Shown: positions 23,682-33,703 of the stretch, piece after piece
Layout: every line of letters begins with the position of its first letter
How positions within the stretch are numbered: the first letter of the stretch is position 1
NCBI GenBank assembly: GCA_944389515.1
Contig: CALXMQ010000003.1
Span: forward strand, 1-44,761
From: an uncultured Alphaproteobacteria bacterium
Lineage (GTDB): Bacteria; Pseudomonadota; Alphaproteobacteria; Rs-D84
Direction: 5' to 3'
DNA: 44,761 nucleotides
Notes under the pieces: model-generated
The model's input: the letters and a program-made list of their open reading frames with translations, nothing else
Database searches by the model: none
Told to the model about the DNA's origin: nothing
Translations under genes and position numbers: made by a program

Positions 23682-25160
23682 TTATTTCATTATTGGAAAT
23701 AATACAACGTCGCGTAATGTCGGTTGGTCAAATATAATACTGGCCAATCTGTCGACCCCCATGCCAACGCCCGAGATTGGTGGAAAACCGTGTTCCATTG
23801 CGCGCACAAAGTCATTATCAGGATTAAACGCTTCTTCATCACCATCGGCGATATTTTTAGCCTGTTCTTCGAACGCTGCCAACTGTTGAATCGGGTTTAC
23901 TAATTCAGAATACCCCTTGCATAATTCGGCGCCGCATACCAACAACTGGTACATATCAATACGACGAACATCTGCATCATTGCGACGCGCCAACGGCACC
24001 ATATACGCAGGATAATTGTACAAGAACGTTGGATTTACGATTTTATCACGGATTTTACGTTTATAAACATAATCCACCAGCGCCGGTAACGACTTTAAGT
24101 CTTCCAATTCATCCGCAGGGAACATACCAGCCGACACTAATTTATCGCGCAATTCATCAACGTTTTCAAAATCCAAAATGTTACATCCAAAAAATTCGTT
24201 CATTTTGGCGGTGTAATCAATCATTTCATATTTTGAAAAGTCCAGTTTTGTCCCTTGGTATTCAATCTGTAATGTGCCACGGCATTTTTGCAGCAAATAT
24301 TGAATCAAATCCCATGTAAATTGAATATTTTTGTTAAAATCCCAATATGCGGCATACCATTCAACCATGGTAAATTCTTGCAGATGCATTGCATCCATGC
24401 CTTCGTTACGGAAATCTTTGGCAACTTCGTACACACGATCAAAACCAGCACCGATGGCCTCTTTCAAGAATAATTCTGGCGATATACGTAACTGGAAATC
24501 AGCATTTAACGCATTATGATGTGTTGTGAACGGACGTGCAGCCGCGCCACTGGCGATATTCTGCATGATTGGTGTTTCTATTTCTAAAAAGCCGTGTTCG
24601 TTCATAAAATCACGCCAATATTGCGTCATTTTGAAACGCCCCAGCAATGCATTACGTGATTCAGGATTAGAAATAATATCCAAATAACGTTGACGATAAC
24701 GCGTTTCCATATCTGTCAAACCATGGAACTTTTCCGGCAAAGGCCGTAATGCCTTGGCCAATATATCATATTTTGCAACACGAACCGTCAATTCGCCAGC
24801 CGTTGTATGATACAATTCACCATCAATACCAATAAAATCACCCAAATCAACATTGGCCTTCATAAACTTATATTGTTCTTCGCCCAATTCTTCGCGCGAC
24901 ATAGAAAATTGGATTTCACCTTCGATATCATAAATGCGGCCAAACATCAATTTACCCAGCCAACGCAACGCCGTTACACGACCAGCCAAACGTACATGTG
25001 TTCCGTCCGCCAATTCACGGGCATCACAAATTTTATGTGTGCGTTCATATTTATCTTTCCAAACAACACCGTCGCGTGCACGAATATTTTCAGCCTTTTG
25101 CAGACGCGCCTGTAATTCATTTGTAGAGATTTGTGTTGTGTTGTTTGCGTTTTCTGACAT
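23682..25160 (-). CDS. lysS: lysyl-tRNA synthetase (class II)
   Basis: 492 aa, AAAAGGAAA upstream. N-terminal OB-fold anticodon-binding domain ('VRLAGRVTALRWLGKLMFGRIYDIEGEIQF'), then the class II core: motif 1 around 'FMNEHGFLEIETPIM', motif 2 'FRNEGMDAMHLQEFTMVEWYAAY', motif 3 'GVGMGVDRLASIIFD'. Length matches LysS. An intrinsic terminator lies only about 27 bp upstream of the start codon. Confidence 0.96.
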   Translation of the reverse strand: MSENANNTTQISTNELQARLQKAENIRARDGVVWKDKYERTHKICDARELADGTHVRLAGRVTALRWLGKLMFGRIYDIEGEIQFSMSREELGEEQYKFMKANVDLGDFIGIDGELYHTTAGELTVRVAKYDILAKALRPLPEKFHGLTDMETRYRQRYLDIISNPESRNALLGRFKMTQYWRDFMNEHGFLEIETPIMQNIASGAAARPFTTHHNALNADFQLRISPELFLKEAIGAGFDRVYEVAKDFRNEGMDAMHLQEFTMVEWYAAYWDFNKNIQFTWDLIQYLLQKCRGTLQIEYQGTKLDFSKYEMIDYTAKMNEFFGCNILDFENVDELRDKLVSAGMFPADELEDLKSLPALVDYVYKRKIRDKIVNPTFLYNYPAYMVPLARRNDADVRRIDMYQLLVCGAELCKGYSELVNPIQQLAAFEEQAKNIADGDEEAFNPDNDFVRAMEHGFPPISGVGMGVDRLASIIFDQPTLRDVVLFPIMK

Positions 25161-25186
25161 TGTTTTTCCTTTTCTGGGTGTTAAAA

Positions 25187-25218
25187 ATAAAAAACGGACG
25201 CATGAAAAGTGCGTCCGT
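25187..25218 (-). terminator. intrinsic terminator just upstream of lysS
   Basis: On the minus strand ACGGACGCA/TGCGTCCGT hairpin followed by TTTTTATTTTT, located between tRNA-Gly and lysS. It may end the tRNA transcript or act as an attenuator for lysS. Confidence 0.8.
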
Positions 25219-25289
25219 CAATTTTTGATGGTCGCACCGTATCAATAAAAGAATTTCAAAACAAATTTCATTGCTAATGTGACCTTTAT

Positions 25290-25310
25290 AAAACTTTGGT
25301 GCGAGCAAAG
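25290..25310. repeat. 21-bp direct repeat of the tRNA-Gly 3' end (att-like)
   Basis: AAAACTTTGGTGCGAGCAAAG occurs here and again at 25385-25405, where it covers the CCA and 3' acceptor strand of tRNA-Gly. The 74 bp between them is GC-richer than its surroundings and has no credible gene. Confidence 0.6.
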
Positions 25311-25391
25311 TACTTCGCCTGCGGCTCGCCTCGCAACCCTTCGGGTTCTCGCCCCTTTGCGTTACGGACTGTACTTCACCACACAAAACTT

Positions 25392-25468
25392 TGGTGCGAG
25401 CAAAGGGGCTCGAACCCTCGACCTCAACCTTGGCAAGGTTGCGCTCTAGCCAACTGAGCTACGCTCGC
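25392..25468 (-). tRNA. tRNA-Gly (anticodon GCC)
   Basis: 77 nt on the minus strand including encoded CCA (25392-25394). Acceptor GCGAGCG/TGCTCGC with discriminator A, D arm GCTC..GAGC, anticodon stem CAACC/GGTTG with loop TTGCCAA (GCC at 25432-25434 complement), T arm GAGGG TTCGAGC CCCTT. Confidence 0.94.
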
Positions 25469-25518
25469 ACTGTGTGGGGTATTTTGACATATCTTTTTTT
25501 ATATTGCAAGTAAATTTT

Positions 25519-25776
25519 TTATCGTAATTTTTGTGGCGCAAAATACCGTAACGAATCCAATGTATATTGGCGTTTGGCTAAATCTAAACGTTGTTTTTGT
25601 ATTTCCAGTTCTGAACGCTTTAATTCATTTGCATCATTTAATGCACCGGCAATTTCCCATGCCGCCCACGATAACGTTATTGTTCCCAATGCAACAAGAA
25701 AATATCGCAATCCGGTCAATTTAACTTTGACCGGATCGCTGATAAAATCGCCAGAAATCACACGTTTTTCAGACAT
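25519..25776 (-). CDS. small single-helix membrane protein
   Basis: 85 aa from ATG 25776, four bases after the stop of the upstream gene, so coupled to it. One hydrophobic segment at about 22-44 (LRYFLVALGTITLSWAAWEIAGAL) is followed by a charged helix (ELKRSELEIQKQRLDLAKRQYTLDSLRYF) of coiled-coil character. The longer upstream frame runs into the neighbouring gene and is not used. Function unknown, probably works with the 343-aa membrane protein. Confidence 0.6.
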   Translation of the reverse strand: MSEKRVISGDFISDPVKVKLTGLRYFLVALGTITLSWAAWEIAGALNDANELKRSELEIQKQRLDLAKRQYTLDSLRYFAPQKLR

Positions 25777-25780
25777 GTAT

Positions 25781-26812
25781 TTACAGCCATTTCCATGGTT
25801 GCAATATTTGCAAAAATCCGTATGCAGTGCGTTTATCTGCAAATGTATGCCCACATCGCGGACAAACGATAAACGGTGCAATTACAGCCTTGGTTTTCTT
25901 GAACATGGCATGCCATATCCACAATCCCAATACCCATACTGCGATTACTAATCCCCATGCGACATAATTGAAATAATCATCAACTGTATCTGTGATTACG
26001 GTTATAACCTGAACATCTGATTCCGCCAAATCATCATATATCTGGGTTGCGACCGGCCAAGACGATGGACGCCATGGATACACATGTTCAATGCCATAAT
26101 TGGTCAACAACGTTGTCCCCAGTCCGCCAGTATTTTTATCTAGCTGGGATTTAATCACACCGTCAATCATGTCATCAATTTGAACCTGTAATACACTGGT
26201 CAGTTGTGTTTCTATTTCATCTAATTTTTCATTTACCATCGCAGCAGTATTATCAACCTTGGCAATGGTTTCATTTGCTTTATCAATTCCTTGATTTACT
26301 TGGTCAACACCTTTATCTACTTCGTTCAACGCCTTATCAATGCCACTGGTATCAATACCGAACATGTTGGCCAACCCGGTCAGTTTACCAACCTTGTCCG
26401 TGGTTTCAGATACTTTGTCTGTTGCCGCACTGGCATCAGCAGTAACATCTTTGGCCTTGTCTGTGGTATCTGTTACGACATCAACCGCATCGCCAACCAT
26501 GCGAACCTTGTCCACAGCAAATGCAACCGGTTCTTCTAAATTGATTGCGTCTTTGATGCCGTCCAGTAATTTTTCATACTGTTCAACAATATTTCGTTGC
26601 AGGTCAAAGAACATCGACACAACAATAGATTTCTTGATTGGTTGGGAATATGTATTTTTCACCCATAATGGCACAGATATAACCAGCGCAACCCATATTA
26701 TGGATATAATCATAAATATGACTTTGACACGTGTTATAAACGATTTTTTCTTTTTAACGGTTTTTGCACCGCCCATATCGATTACTTCGACTTCTTTTTT
26801 CTTTTTTGGCAT
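25781..26812 (-). CDS. membrane protein with long helical periplasmic region and C-terminal CxxC knuckle
   Basis: 343 aa, AAAGGAG upstream. Lys-rich N terminus, membrane helix about 31-51, then a long region (about 95-210) rich in TD-K, VD-K and ID-K heptad-like repeats, predicted as elongated coiled coil. A second helix lies at about 283-303, then a short C-terminal tail with CPRCGHTF (317-320), half of a zinc ribbon. Topology would put the coiled coil in the periplasm and CPRC in the cytoplasm. No family recognised; apolipophorin-like or phasin-like composition may mislead searches. Operon with the 85-aa protein. Confidence 0.7.
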   Translation of the reverse strand: MPKKKKEVEVIDMGGAKTVKKKKSFITRVKVIFMIISIIWVALVISVPLWVKNTYSQPIKKSIVVSMFFDLQRNIVEQYEKLLDGIKDAINLEEPVAFAVDKVRMVGDAVDVVTDTTDKAKDVTADASAATDKVSETTDKVGKLTGLANMFGIDTSGIDKALNEVDKGVDQVNQGIDKANETIAKVDNTAAMVNEKLDEIETQLTSVLQVQIDDMIDGVIKSQLDKNTGGLGTTLLTNYGIEHVYPWRPSSWPVATQIYDDLAESDVQVITVITDTVDDYFNYVAWGLVIAVWVLGLWIWHAMFKKTKAVIAPFIVCPRCGHTFADKRTAYGFLQILQPWKWL

Positions 26813-26875
26813 GATACTTCTCCTTTCCTGATATGTAACAGTGTAATAAAGTTCCAGATTTTATTTCAACTGTTT

Positions 26876-27225
26876 TTATCGCAAGTTTTCAGTAAATTGC
26901 GCGATTTCTGCGGATAATAATTCTTTTATTTTCTGGGGACCAACCATTTTTTGTTGATACGCCATAATTTCATTGATGGTTTTATGATACACAGCAGCAT
27001 CACGCACATTGTCAAAGGCCGCCAATTCCGTTGTTGGATTTATTTCATATCGGTTTCCATCGCAACGCATGCATGCCAATGTATAAATAAACGTCAATTT
27101 ATCCACAGACTTGACCGCCGTGGCCAAATATATTTTGTCGTTTGCATTTAATATCAATCGGGGCGCGCCCGGTTTGACAGATGTATTTGCATTGATAGTA
27201 ATATTTTTGTTCTGATTTTTTTGCA

Positions 27226-27226
<1 letters not shown>
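26876..27226 (-). CDS. hypothetical protein downstream of tgt
   Basis: 116 aa; its ATG overlaps the tgt stop (TAATG), so it is translationally coupled. N-terminal Asn/Lys-rich stretch (QKNQNKNITINANTS), then 'DKIYLATAVKSVDKLTFIYTLACMRCDGNRYEINPTTELAAF' and a helical C terminus. One CxxC (CMRC). No signal peptide or helix for membrane insertion. I recognise no family; position suggests it is the last gene of the era-queA-tgt operon. Confidence 0.6.
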
Positions 27227-28353
<1,127 letters not shown>

Positions 28354-29628
28354 TTATTTGAAATTTTCGCGCCAAACCGCCCCCAAATCGGCGTTAAAAT
28401 CTGCCCCTTGGGTTATAATAGATATTGGACCATCAAAATATCCACGTGAATATTTAATCACATCATCCACCGTCGCAGAATCATATAATTTATTTATGCC
28501 ATAAAAATCGTACAGGCGATTATATTGTCTGTAAAACGAAATCAATTTATCGCAACGCGCGCCGGCGGATTCCAGAAAATTCGCACGTGATAATTTACTG
28601 CGCCGGCACATGCGATCCAAATCGTCCGCGTTGATTTTGTTTTCTGTATATACCCGATAGGCATTTTGTGCAATCAATGCAACACATTTTTCCACGTTTG
28701 TGGCCGATGTTTCTGTGCCAAATCCATTGACCATAAACTTTTCGTTACCAAACCCAACACATTCAAATCCATACACCAATCCATTTTCATAGCGAATTAT
28801 TCGGTTTAATTCACGTGTGATATATCGTTCAAAAATGCCCACACAATGGTTCTGATATAAATCGCTGAAATCATTACCACATTTATCTGTAAATAATATA
28901 CGAATTTTTACATTTGTATTATCAGGCTTTGAATTATGCGCAATAGCCGGCGTATATTTAATTGATTCATTTTCAGACACATCAATCGACAGCAAAAATG
29001 AAAAAGTTTTTTCAATATATTTTAATAATTTATCTGTGTCGTCTATTTTCCCAGATGCACAAATTATGCAATTTTTTGCAGACAAACGACGGGACAAAAA
29101 TTCTATTATTTGATTGCGATTAAATGAATTTATCAATTCAACTGTCCCCAAGCTGCGCACCGAAAAAATCGCGTAATTAAACAAAGTTTTTGATAAAAAA
29201 TCATCATATTGCCGAAAAGGATTATCCAATGCACGACGTAACTCGTCACAAACAACGCCATGTTCGATATCTATCTTTTTCGGGTCAAACAATGAATTTT
29301 GTAATTGATCGCCAATAAAATCCACCAATTTTTCAGTGTATTCCGCAATAATACGACCATAAAAACATAATTGCGCATTACCTGTGCTGGCATTACGGGT
29401 GCCACTGTAATAATCCAGATAATCTTCCGCTGATTTTTTATCTGGGAAACGTGGTGTGCCCTTGCACAGCATATGTTCACAAAAGTGTGTCAGACCATAT
29501 TCATTTGGTTTTTCATCACGGGAACCAGTGCGAAACAATACTTTGAAATTTATCGTTTCCAAATCCATTGGATCCAGAATTACCGTCAAACCATTTGGCA
29601 ATTTGTGTAATTGCGGTTCAAATTTCAT
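28354..29628 (-). CDS. M16-family zinc metallopeptidase
   Basis: 424 aa from ATG 29628, which overlaps the queA stop as ATGA. The inverted zinc motif HxxEH is present (HFCEH, residues 48-52), with the third ligand Glu near 129 in 'IEHGVVCDELRRALDNP', so the protease looks active. The C-terminal half is the second M16 domain with 'FGTETSATNVEKCVALI'. Family members act as processing peptidases or insulinase-type proteases. No inactive partner gene lies beside it. 'CKGTP' follows the motif in place of the usual 'FKGT'. Confidence 0.82.
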   Translation of the reverse strand: MKFEPQLHKLPNGLTVILDPMDLETINFKVLFRTGSRDEKPNEYGLTHFCEHMLCKGTPRFPDKKSAEDYLDYYSGTRNASTGNAQLCFYGRIIAEYTEKLVDFIGDQLQNSLFDPKKIDIEHGVVCDELRRALDNPFRQYDDFLSKTLFNYAIFSVRSLGTVELINSFNRNQIIEFLSRRLSAKNCIICASGKIDDTDKLLKYIEKTFSFLLSIDVSENESIKYTPAIAHNSKPDNTNVKIRILFTDKCGNDFSDLYQNHCVGIFERYITRELNRIIRYENGLVYGFECVGFGNEKFMVNGFGTETSATNVEKCVALIAQNAYRVYTENKINADDLDRMCRRSKLSRANFLESAGARCDKLISFYRQYNRLYDFYGINKLYDSATVDDVIKYSRGYFDGPISIITQGADFNADLGAVWRENFK

Positions 29629-30677
29629 TGTATGTCCTTTTTTTGAAACAACAAACAACAATCCCCATACGAGAAAAACCTGTATTTTTCCGCCACCGCA
29701 TGCGCGTACGCATATTTCATTTCATCCAACCCAGCGAACGCAGAAACCAACATAAACAACGTCGATTTTGGCAAATGAAAGTTTGTCAGCAACACATCAA
29801 CTGCACGAAATTTATATCCAGGTGTGATAAAAATATCAGTACTGCGACAAATTGGTGCAACACGTTTATAACGCGCGGATTCTGGCAAATTACTGTTGTC
29901 CATTGCCGCACTTTCCAGTGTACGCATAGACGTTGTTCCAACCGCAATTACGCGTTTTGCATTGTTGATTATATCGGCCTGAGTCGTGGTGATACAACAC
30001 CATTCGCTGTGCATTTTATGTTCGTTCAGATTTTCTGTCTTTACCGGCATCCAGGTACCTGCCCCAACATGCAAAGTTATTTTTACTATTGTTGCGCCAC
30101 GACGTTCAATTTCATCCATCAATTCGGGGGTAAAGTGTAATCCAGCCGTTGGCGCGGCCATTGACCCCAATGGTTCGGCATATACAGTTTGATAACGTTC
30201 GCGGTCGGCGGTTTCTGCATCACGCTTCATATATGGTGGCAATGGCATTTTACCCACCACGTCCAGTACCGCAAAAATATTATCGCACATAAATTCCAGT
30301 TTTAATCCGCTGTCGTCGTTTTTATCCAATACGCGCGCGGTTGTGCCATCCGCCAAAGTCAATGTTTCACCGATTGGAATTTTATTAAACTTTTTACACA
30401 ATCCCCACCAAACTTTGTCATTTTCCGCCGTGTGCAATGTAATTTCGTGCAATGCACCACGTGAATCAGTTGCATCAAAACGCGCCGGTATTACACGCGA
30501 ATTATTAAACACAACAACATCACCAGGCTGTAAATAATCCACAAAATCACGAATATGTTTATCGGCCAAATCACGGCCATTTACCACCAACATACGGGAT
30601 GCGTCGCGTTGTTGCAATGGGTGCGACGCAATCAATTCGTTTGGTAATTCAAAATCAAAATCAGATGTATGCAACAT
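29625..30677 (-). CDS. queA: S-adenosylmethionine:tRNA ribosyltransferase-isomerase
   Basis: 350 aa. Builds epoxyqueuosine from preQ1-tRNA and SAM. Family sequence from the start: 'DFDFELPNELIASHPLQQRDASRMLVV', 'GDVVVFNNSRVIPARF', 'LGSMAAPTAGLHFTPELMDEIERRGATIVKITLHVGAGTW', 'TNFHLPKSTLFMLVSAFAG'. Its ATG overlaps the era stop (TAATG), and its own stop is TGA inside ATGA shared with the M16 gene. This is strong evidence that TGA is a stop codon in this organism. Confidence 0.96.
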   Translation of the reverse strand: MLHTSDFDFELPNELIASHPLQQRDASRMLVVNGRDLADKHIRDFVDYLQPGDVVVFNNSRVIPARFDATDSRGALHEITLHTAENDKVWWGLCKKFNKIPIGETLTLADGTTARVLDKNDDSGLKLEFMCDNIFAVLDVVGKMPLPPYMKRDAETADRERYQTVYAEPLGSMAAPTAGLHFTPELMDEIERRGATIVKITLHVGAGTWMPVKTENLNEHKMHSEWCCITTTQADIINNAKRVIAVGTTSMRTLESAAMDNSNLPESARYKRVAPICRSTDIFITPGYKFRAVDVLLTNFHLPKSTLFMLVSAFAGLDEMKYAYAHAVAEKYRFFSYGDCCLLFQKKDIQ

Positions 30678-31570
30678 TATTTCTTAAATTCCAGACCTTG
30701 ATCTTCGTAATTTTCAGCGATATTTTCCCAGTTTGGTTCAACGCGCACAAATAAATGCAAACGCGCATTTACACCCCACTGATTTTGAATATCGTGACGC
30801 GCCGCAGTACCAATTTGCTTTAACTGTGCACCACCGCGGCCAATTACTATTTTTTTATGCGCATCATTTTGAACAGCGATTTTTTGGTATATATCCAGCA
30901 CGCCATCATCCGCCACATCAACGCGTTCAGTCACCACATTGATATGATACGGTAATTCTTGGTGAATATATTTATAAATCTTTTCCCGGGTCAATTCTGA
31001 CAAATACAATTTATCTGGCACATCAGTCGCATCATGTGGTTCAAATAAATACGGCCCGGCCGGCATAACGTCCGCCAATGCATGTAACATTTCATCCACA
31101 CCATCGTTTTTCAGCGCAGAAATCATAAATATATCATGCGGATGCACTAATTCATTTATTTCCGCGGTCAATGGTAATAAATCCGGTTTAGATACAGCAT
31201 CAACCTTGTTCAATGCGACAAACAGATTTTTATGGTCACGTATTTTTTCAACCAAACTGCGTACAGTGTTGGTTATGCCCTTTTGTGCATCGATTACCAA
31301 TAATATCGCATCTGCATCAGACGTCGCGTCCATGGCGGCACCAACCATCGCCCTGTCCAAACGGCGCGACGGGCGAAAAATTCCAGGCGTATCAACAAAT
31401 ATCAACTGACGCGCGCCAATCATTTTTACTGCACGTAAATTAGTACGTGTCGTTTGCACCTTGTGCGAAACGATTGATACTTTGCGCCCCATTATTTGGT
31501 TTATCAGGGTACTTTTACCCGCGTTCGTTGGCCCCACAATGGCCACAAATCCAGAATATGTATTTTCCAT
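30677..31570 (-). CDS. era: GTPase Era
   Basis: 297 aa from ATG 31570. Binds the 16S rRNA 3' end in 30S maturation. G domain: G1 'GPTNAGKST', switch 'KVQTTRTN', G3 'DTPGI', G4 'NKVD'. The C-terminal KH domain shows 'VIGRGGAQLKQIGTAARHDIQ'. The longer upstream frame is rejected because a TATTGT -10 box lies seven bases before this ATG, predicting a leaderless mRNA (only GGGGT could act as a weak SD). First gene of the era-queA-M16-tgt operon. Confidence 0.95.
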   Translation of the reverse strand: MENTYSGFVAIVGPTNAGKSTLINQIMGRKVSIVSHKVQTTRTNLRAVKMIGARQLIFVDTPGIFRPSRRLDRAMVGAAMDATSDADAILLVIDAQKGITNTVRSLVEKIRDHKNLFVALNKVDAVSKPDLLPLTAEINELVHPHDIFMISALKNDGVDEMLHALADVMPAGPYLFEPHDATDVPDKLYLSELTREKIYKYIHQELPYHINVVTERVDVADDGVLDIYQKIAVQNDAHKKIVIGRGGAQLKQIGTAARHDIQNQWGVNARLHLFVRVEPNWENIAENYEDQGLEFKK

Positions 31571-31577
31571 ACCCCGT

Positions 31578-31605
31578 ACAATAGCACACCAAAAGCAAAA
31601 GTGAA
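31578..31605 (-). promoter_or_regulatory. promoter of the era operon (leaderless)
   Basis: TTCACT (31600-31605), 16 bp, TATTGT (31578-31583), seven bases to the era ATG. Confidence 0.45.
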
Positions 31606-31613
31606 TAAAAATC

Positions 31614-31641
31614 TTGCAAACACATACATGTATTGTAGAAT
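31614..31641 (+). promoter_or_regulatory. promoter of dcd
   Basis: TTGCAA (31614-31619), 16 bp, TAGAAT (31636-31641); a ~33 nt leader with AAAGGA before ATG 31681. Confidence 0.55.
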
Positions 31642-31680
31642 CTGACATCGAGAGAGGCATCAGTACAAAGGATTTATATT

Positions 31681-32400
31681 ATGCAACTGACCGGGCCTGA
31701 AATTATGCGACGCATGCAAATGCCGAACCCTGACAATCCGCAAAGCAAGCCAGATATTGTAATTACACCATTTGATGAAAAATGTCTGGGCAGTAACAGT
31801 TATGATTTGCATCTGGGAAATCAATTAAAGATTTACAAGCATACTTTGCCATATGGCATGTTGCCAGCGATTGAATATAAGCGTGGCCGGGTTTATTCTA
31901 TGCGTGATTGGTTTTGGGATTACAGCGCATATTTAGAATACCGTAAATATCCAGAAAAATATGACCCACGCAATCCACGATTTTTATTAGATCCATGTGA
32001 CGCAGACCAACATAAAACAACAGACATCGAAATACCTGATGGTGGGTTGATTTTATCGCCAGACGTTGGATATTTGGGACATACTGTTGAATATACTGAA
32101 ACATATAACTTGTTTCCATACATAGATGGGAAATCATCAGTTGGACGAAACTTTATATTAAATCACCATACGGCTGGGCGTGGCGACGATGGATTTTGTG
32201 GTCAATGGACATTAGAAATTAAAACAATGTACCCAACAGTCGTATATCCAAATATGCGCATAGGTCAAATTTATTACGAAGAATTTACCGGTGCACGCAA
32301 ACCATATAACGAAAACCATGCCAGTCATTATAATGGTCAAACAGGTCCAACCCCAGCCGCGGTAATCCCGATTGAAAAAATAAGTCAAATACAACGATAA
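31681..32400 (+). CDS. dcd: dCTP deaminase family protein
   Basis: 239 aa, longer than the ~190 aa of typical Dcd. Trimeric dUTPase-fold signature 'IDGKSSVGRNFILNHHTAGRGDDGFCGQWTLEI' contains the SSxGR phosphate-binding motif and the catalytic Glu in TLEI. The N terminus 'LTGPEIMRRM..VITPFDEKCLGSNSYDLHLGNQLKIY' matches Dcd. An insert of ~40 residues (about 60-105) separates the halves. It deaminates dCTP to dUTP for dTTP synthesis. AAAGGA ribosome-binding site. Monocistronic, with a terminator. Confidence 0.88.
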   Translation: MQLTGPEIMRRMQMPNPDNPQSKPDIVITPFDEKCLGSNSYDLHLGNQLKIYKHTLPYGMLPAIEYKRGRVYSMRDWFWDYSAYLEYRKYPEKYDPRNPRFLLDPCDADQHKTTDIEIPDGGLILSPDVGYLGHTVEYTETYNLFPYIDGKSSVGRNFILNHHTAGRGDDGFCGQWTLEIKTMYPTVVYPNMRIGQIYYEEFTGARKPYNENHASHYNGQTGPTPAAVIPIEKISQIQR

Positions 32401-32434
32401 AAAAACACCGCCAAGTTCAGGCGGTGTTTCTTTA
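32401..32434. terminator. bidirectional terminator between dcd and the M23 peptidase
   Basis: AACACCGCC/GGCGGTGTT hairpin with T-rich tracts on both strands, between convergent genes. Confidence 0.85.
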
Positions 32435-33703
32435 TAACTGAATAAACCAATTTGGATGTTCAGATAAATGTTCTATGCTGGCATCTAATGTTTTACGATA
32501 TTCCAAGAAACGTTCTTTATCTTTCTTGCCTAAATTACTGATTGCAGGTAATTTAACCGTCATTGGATTTACATGCTTGCCATCCTTGATAATTTCATAA
32601 TGCAAATGTGGACCGGTGGACAAACCTGTTGACCCAACGTATCCGATTGTTTGTCCTTGCTTTACAGTGGTGCCAACAACAACCCCCTTGGCAAAGCGCG
32701 ACATGTGCGCATACAACGTTTCAAATGACGAATTATGGCGCAATTTTATATAATTACCATGTCCATTGTTGTATCCACGTGCAACAACACGTCCAGCACC
32801 AGCAGCAGGAATTGGTGTACCAGTTGACGCACGGAAATCAACCCCTTTGTGGGCACGTGTATACCCCAACACAGGGTGTTTACGACTGTTTGAAAAACTG
32901 CTGGTTACTTTGGCATTATTGATTGGGGTACGTTTTAATGATTTTATTGCGCCATTGCCATTTTCGTCATAATATCCTGTTTTGCCATCATCTGTGCGGA
33001 ATCGATACATTTTAACATTTCCACGCAATGCTTCGAATTGAACGGCCAAAACACGGCCATTTTCAACCTTTTTCCCATTAGAATAATTTTCTTCGTATAA
33101 TACAGAAAATGTTTGACCGGCACGCACATCACGTTCAAAGTCCATTTCGAACGCCAACAAATCATACACTTCGGCCAAAATGCCGTCTGGTATTCCGGCG
33201 CGTGCGCCAGCTAAATAAAAACTGTCCCCGTCCATGATTTCCCCAGCGCGATATACAACACGGGTATCAGGTTTTATATCAATCGTTTGGCATTGCCATT
33301 TGCCGTCTGGCGCACATGTTATTTCAACCTGGCGCCATGGCGACGGAATTATTACAATCTTTGATACTGGCGAATCCGCATTTTCACGAACAAATTCGAT
33401 TTTATCACTGTCGGCACGCAAACTGGTTATATCTGCATCAGATTTCAATACTTTGGCAATTTCTAAAACCTGGGCATTAGAAAAGCCTTGGTCTGTCAAC
33501 AGTTTTGACAATGTATCGCCAGCCGCCACAACAACAATCGAACGATGTTCATCATCAGATGATAATATACCAACGCCATCACCAGACGTACCAAAATGTC
33601 GGGCAAAAACCAATACGACCGCCACAATAACCAATATTATCGCCAATGCAATAACACCGCGTGCAATATTAGTCGGATTCAGAATATTTTTTGCTTTTTT
33701 CAT
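32432..33703 (-). CDS. M23-family murein endopeptidase with membrane anchor
   Basis: 423 aa from ATG 33703. N-terminal anchor helix (IARGVIALAIILVIVAVVLVF), a LysM/opacity-like segment (VAAGDTLSKLLTDQGFSNAQVLEIAKVL, then 'AGEIMDGDSFYLAGARAGIPDGILAEVYDLL'), and the C-terminal LytM domain with zinc ligands in 'YTRAHKGVDFRASTGTPI' (HxxxD) and 'TGPHLHYEI' (HxH). Cleaves peptidoglycan cross-bridges in the periplasm; resembles MepM/NlpD-type proteins. The mRNA is predicted leaderless. Confidence 0.9.
   Translation of the reverse strand: MKKAKNILNPTNIARGVIALAIILVIVAVVLVFARHFGTSGDGVGILSSDDEHRSIVVVAAGDTLSKLLTDQGFSNAQVLEIAKVLKSDADITSLRADSDKIEFVRENADSPVSKIVIIPSPWRQVEITCAPDGKWQCQTIDIKPDTRVVYRAGEIMDGDSFYLAGARAGIPDGILAEVYDLLAFEMDFERDVRAGQTFSVLYEENYSNGKKVENGRVLAVQFEALRGNVKMYRFRTDDGKTGYYDENGNGAIKSLKRTPINNAKVTSSFSNSRKHPVLGYTRAHKGVDFRASTGTPIPAAGAGRVVARGYNNGHGNYIKLRHNSSFETLYAHMSRFAKGVVVGTTVKQGQTIGYVGSTGLSTGPHLHYEIIKDGKHVNPMTVKLPAISNLGKKDKERFLEYRKTLDASIEHLSEHPNWFIQL

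Noticed and set aside
25117-25386. 89-aa minus-strand frame between tRNA-Gly and lysS
   Set aside because: It spans the tRNA-derived repeat and the lysS terminator and overlaps the lysS start; composition is unlike a protein.
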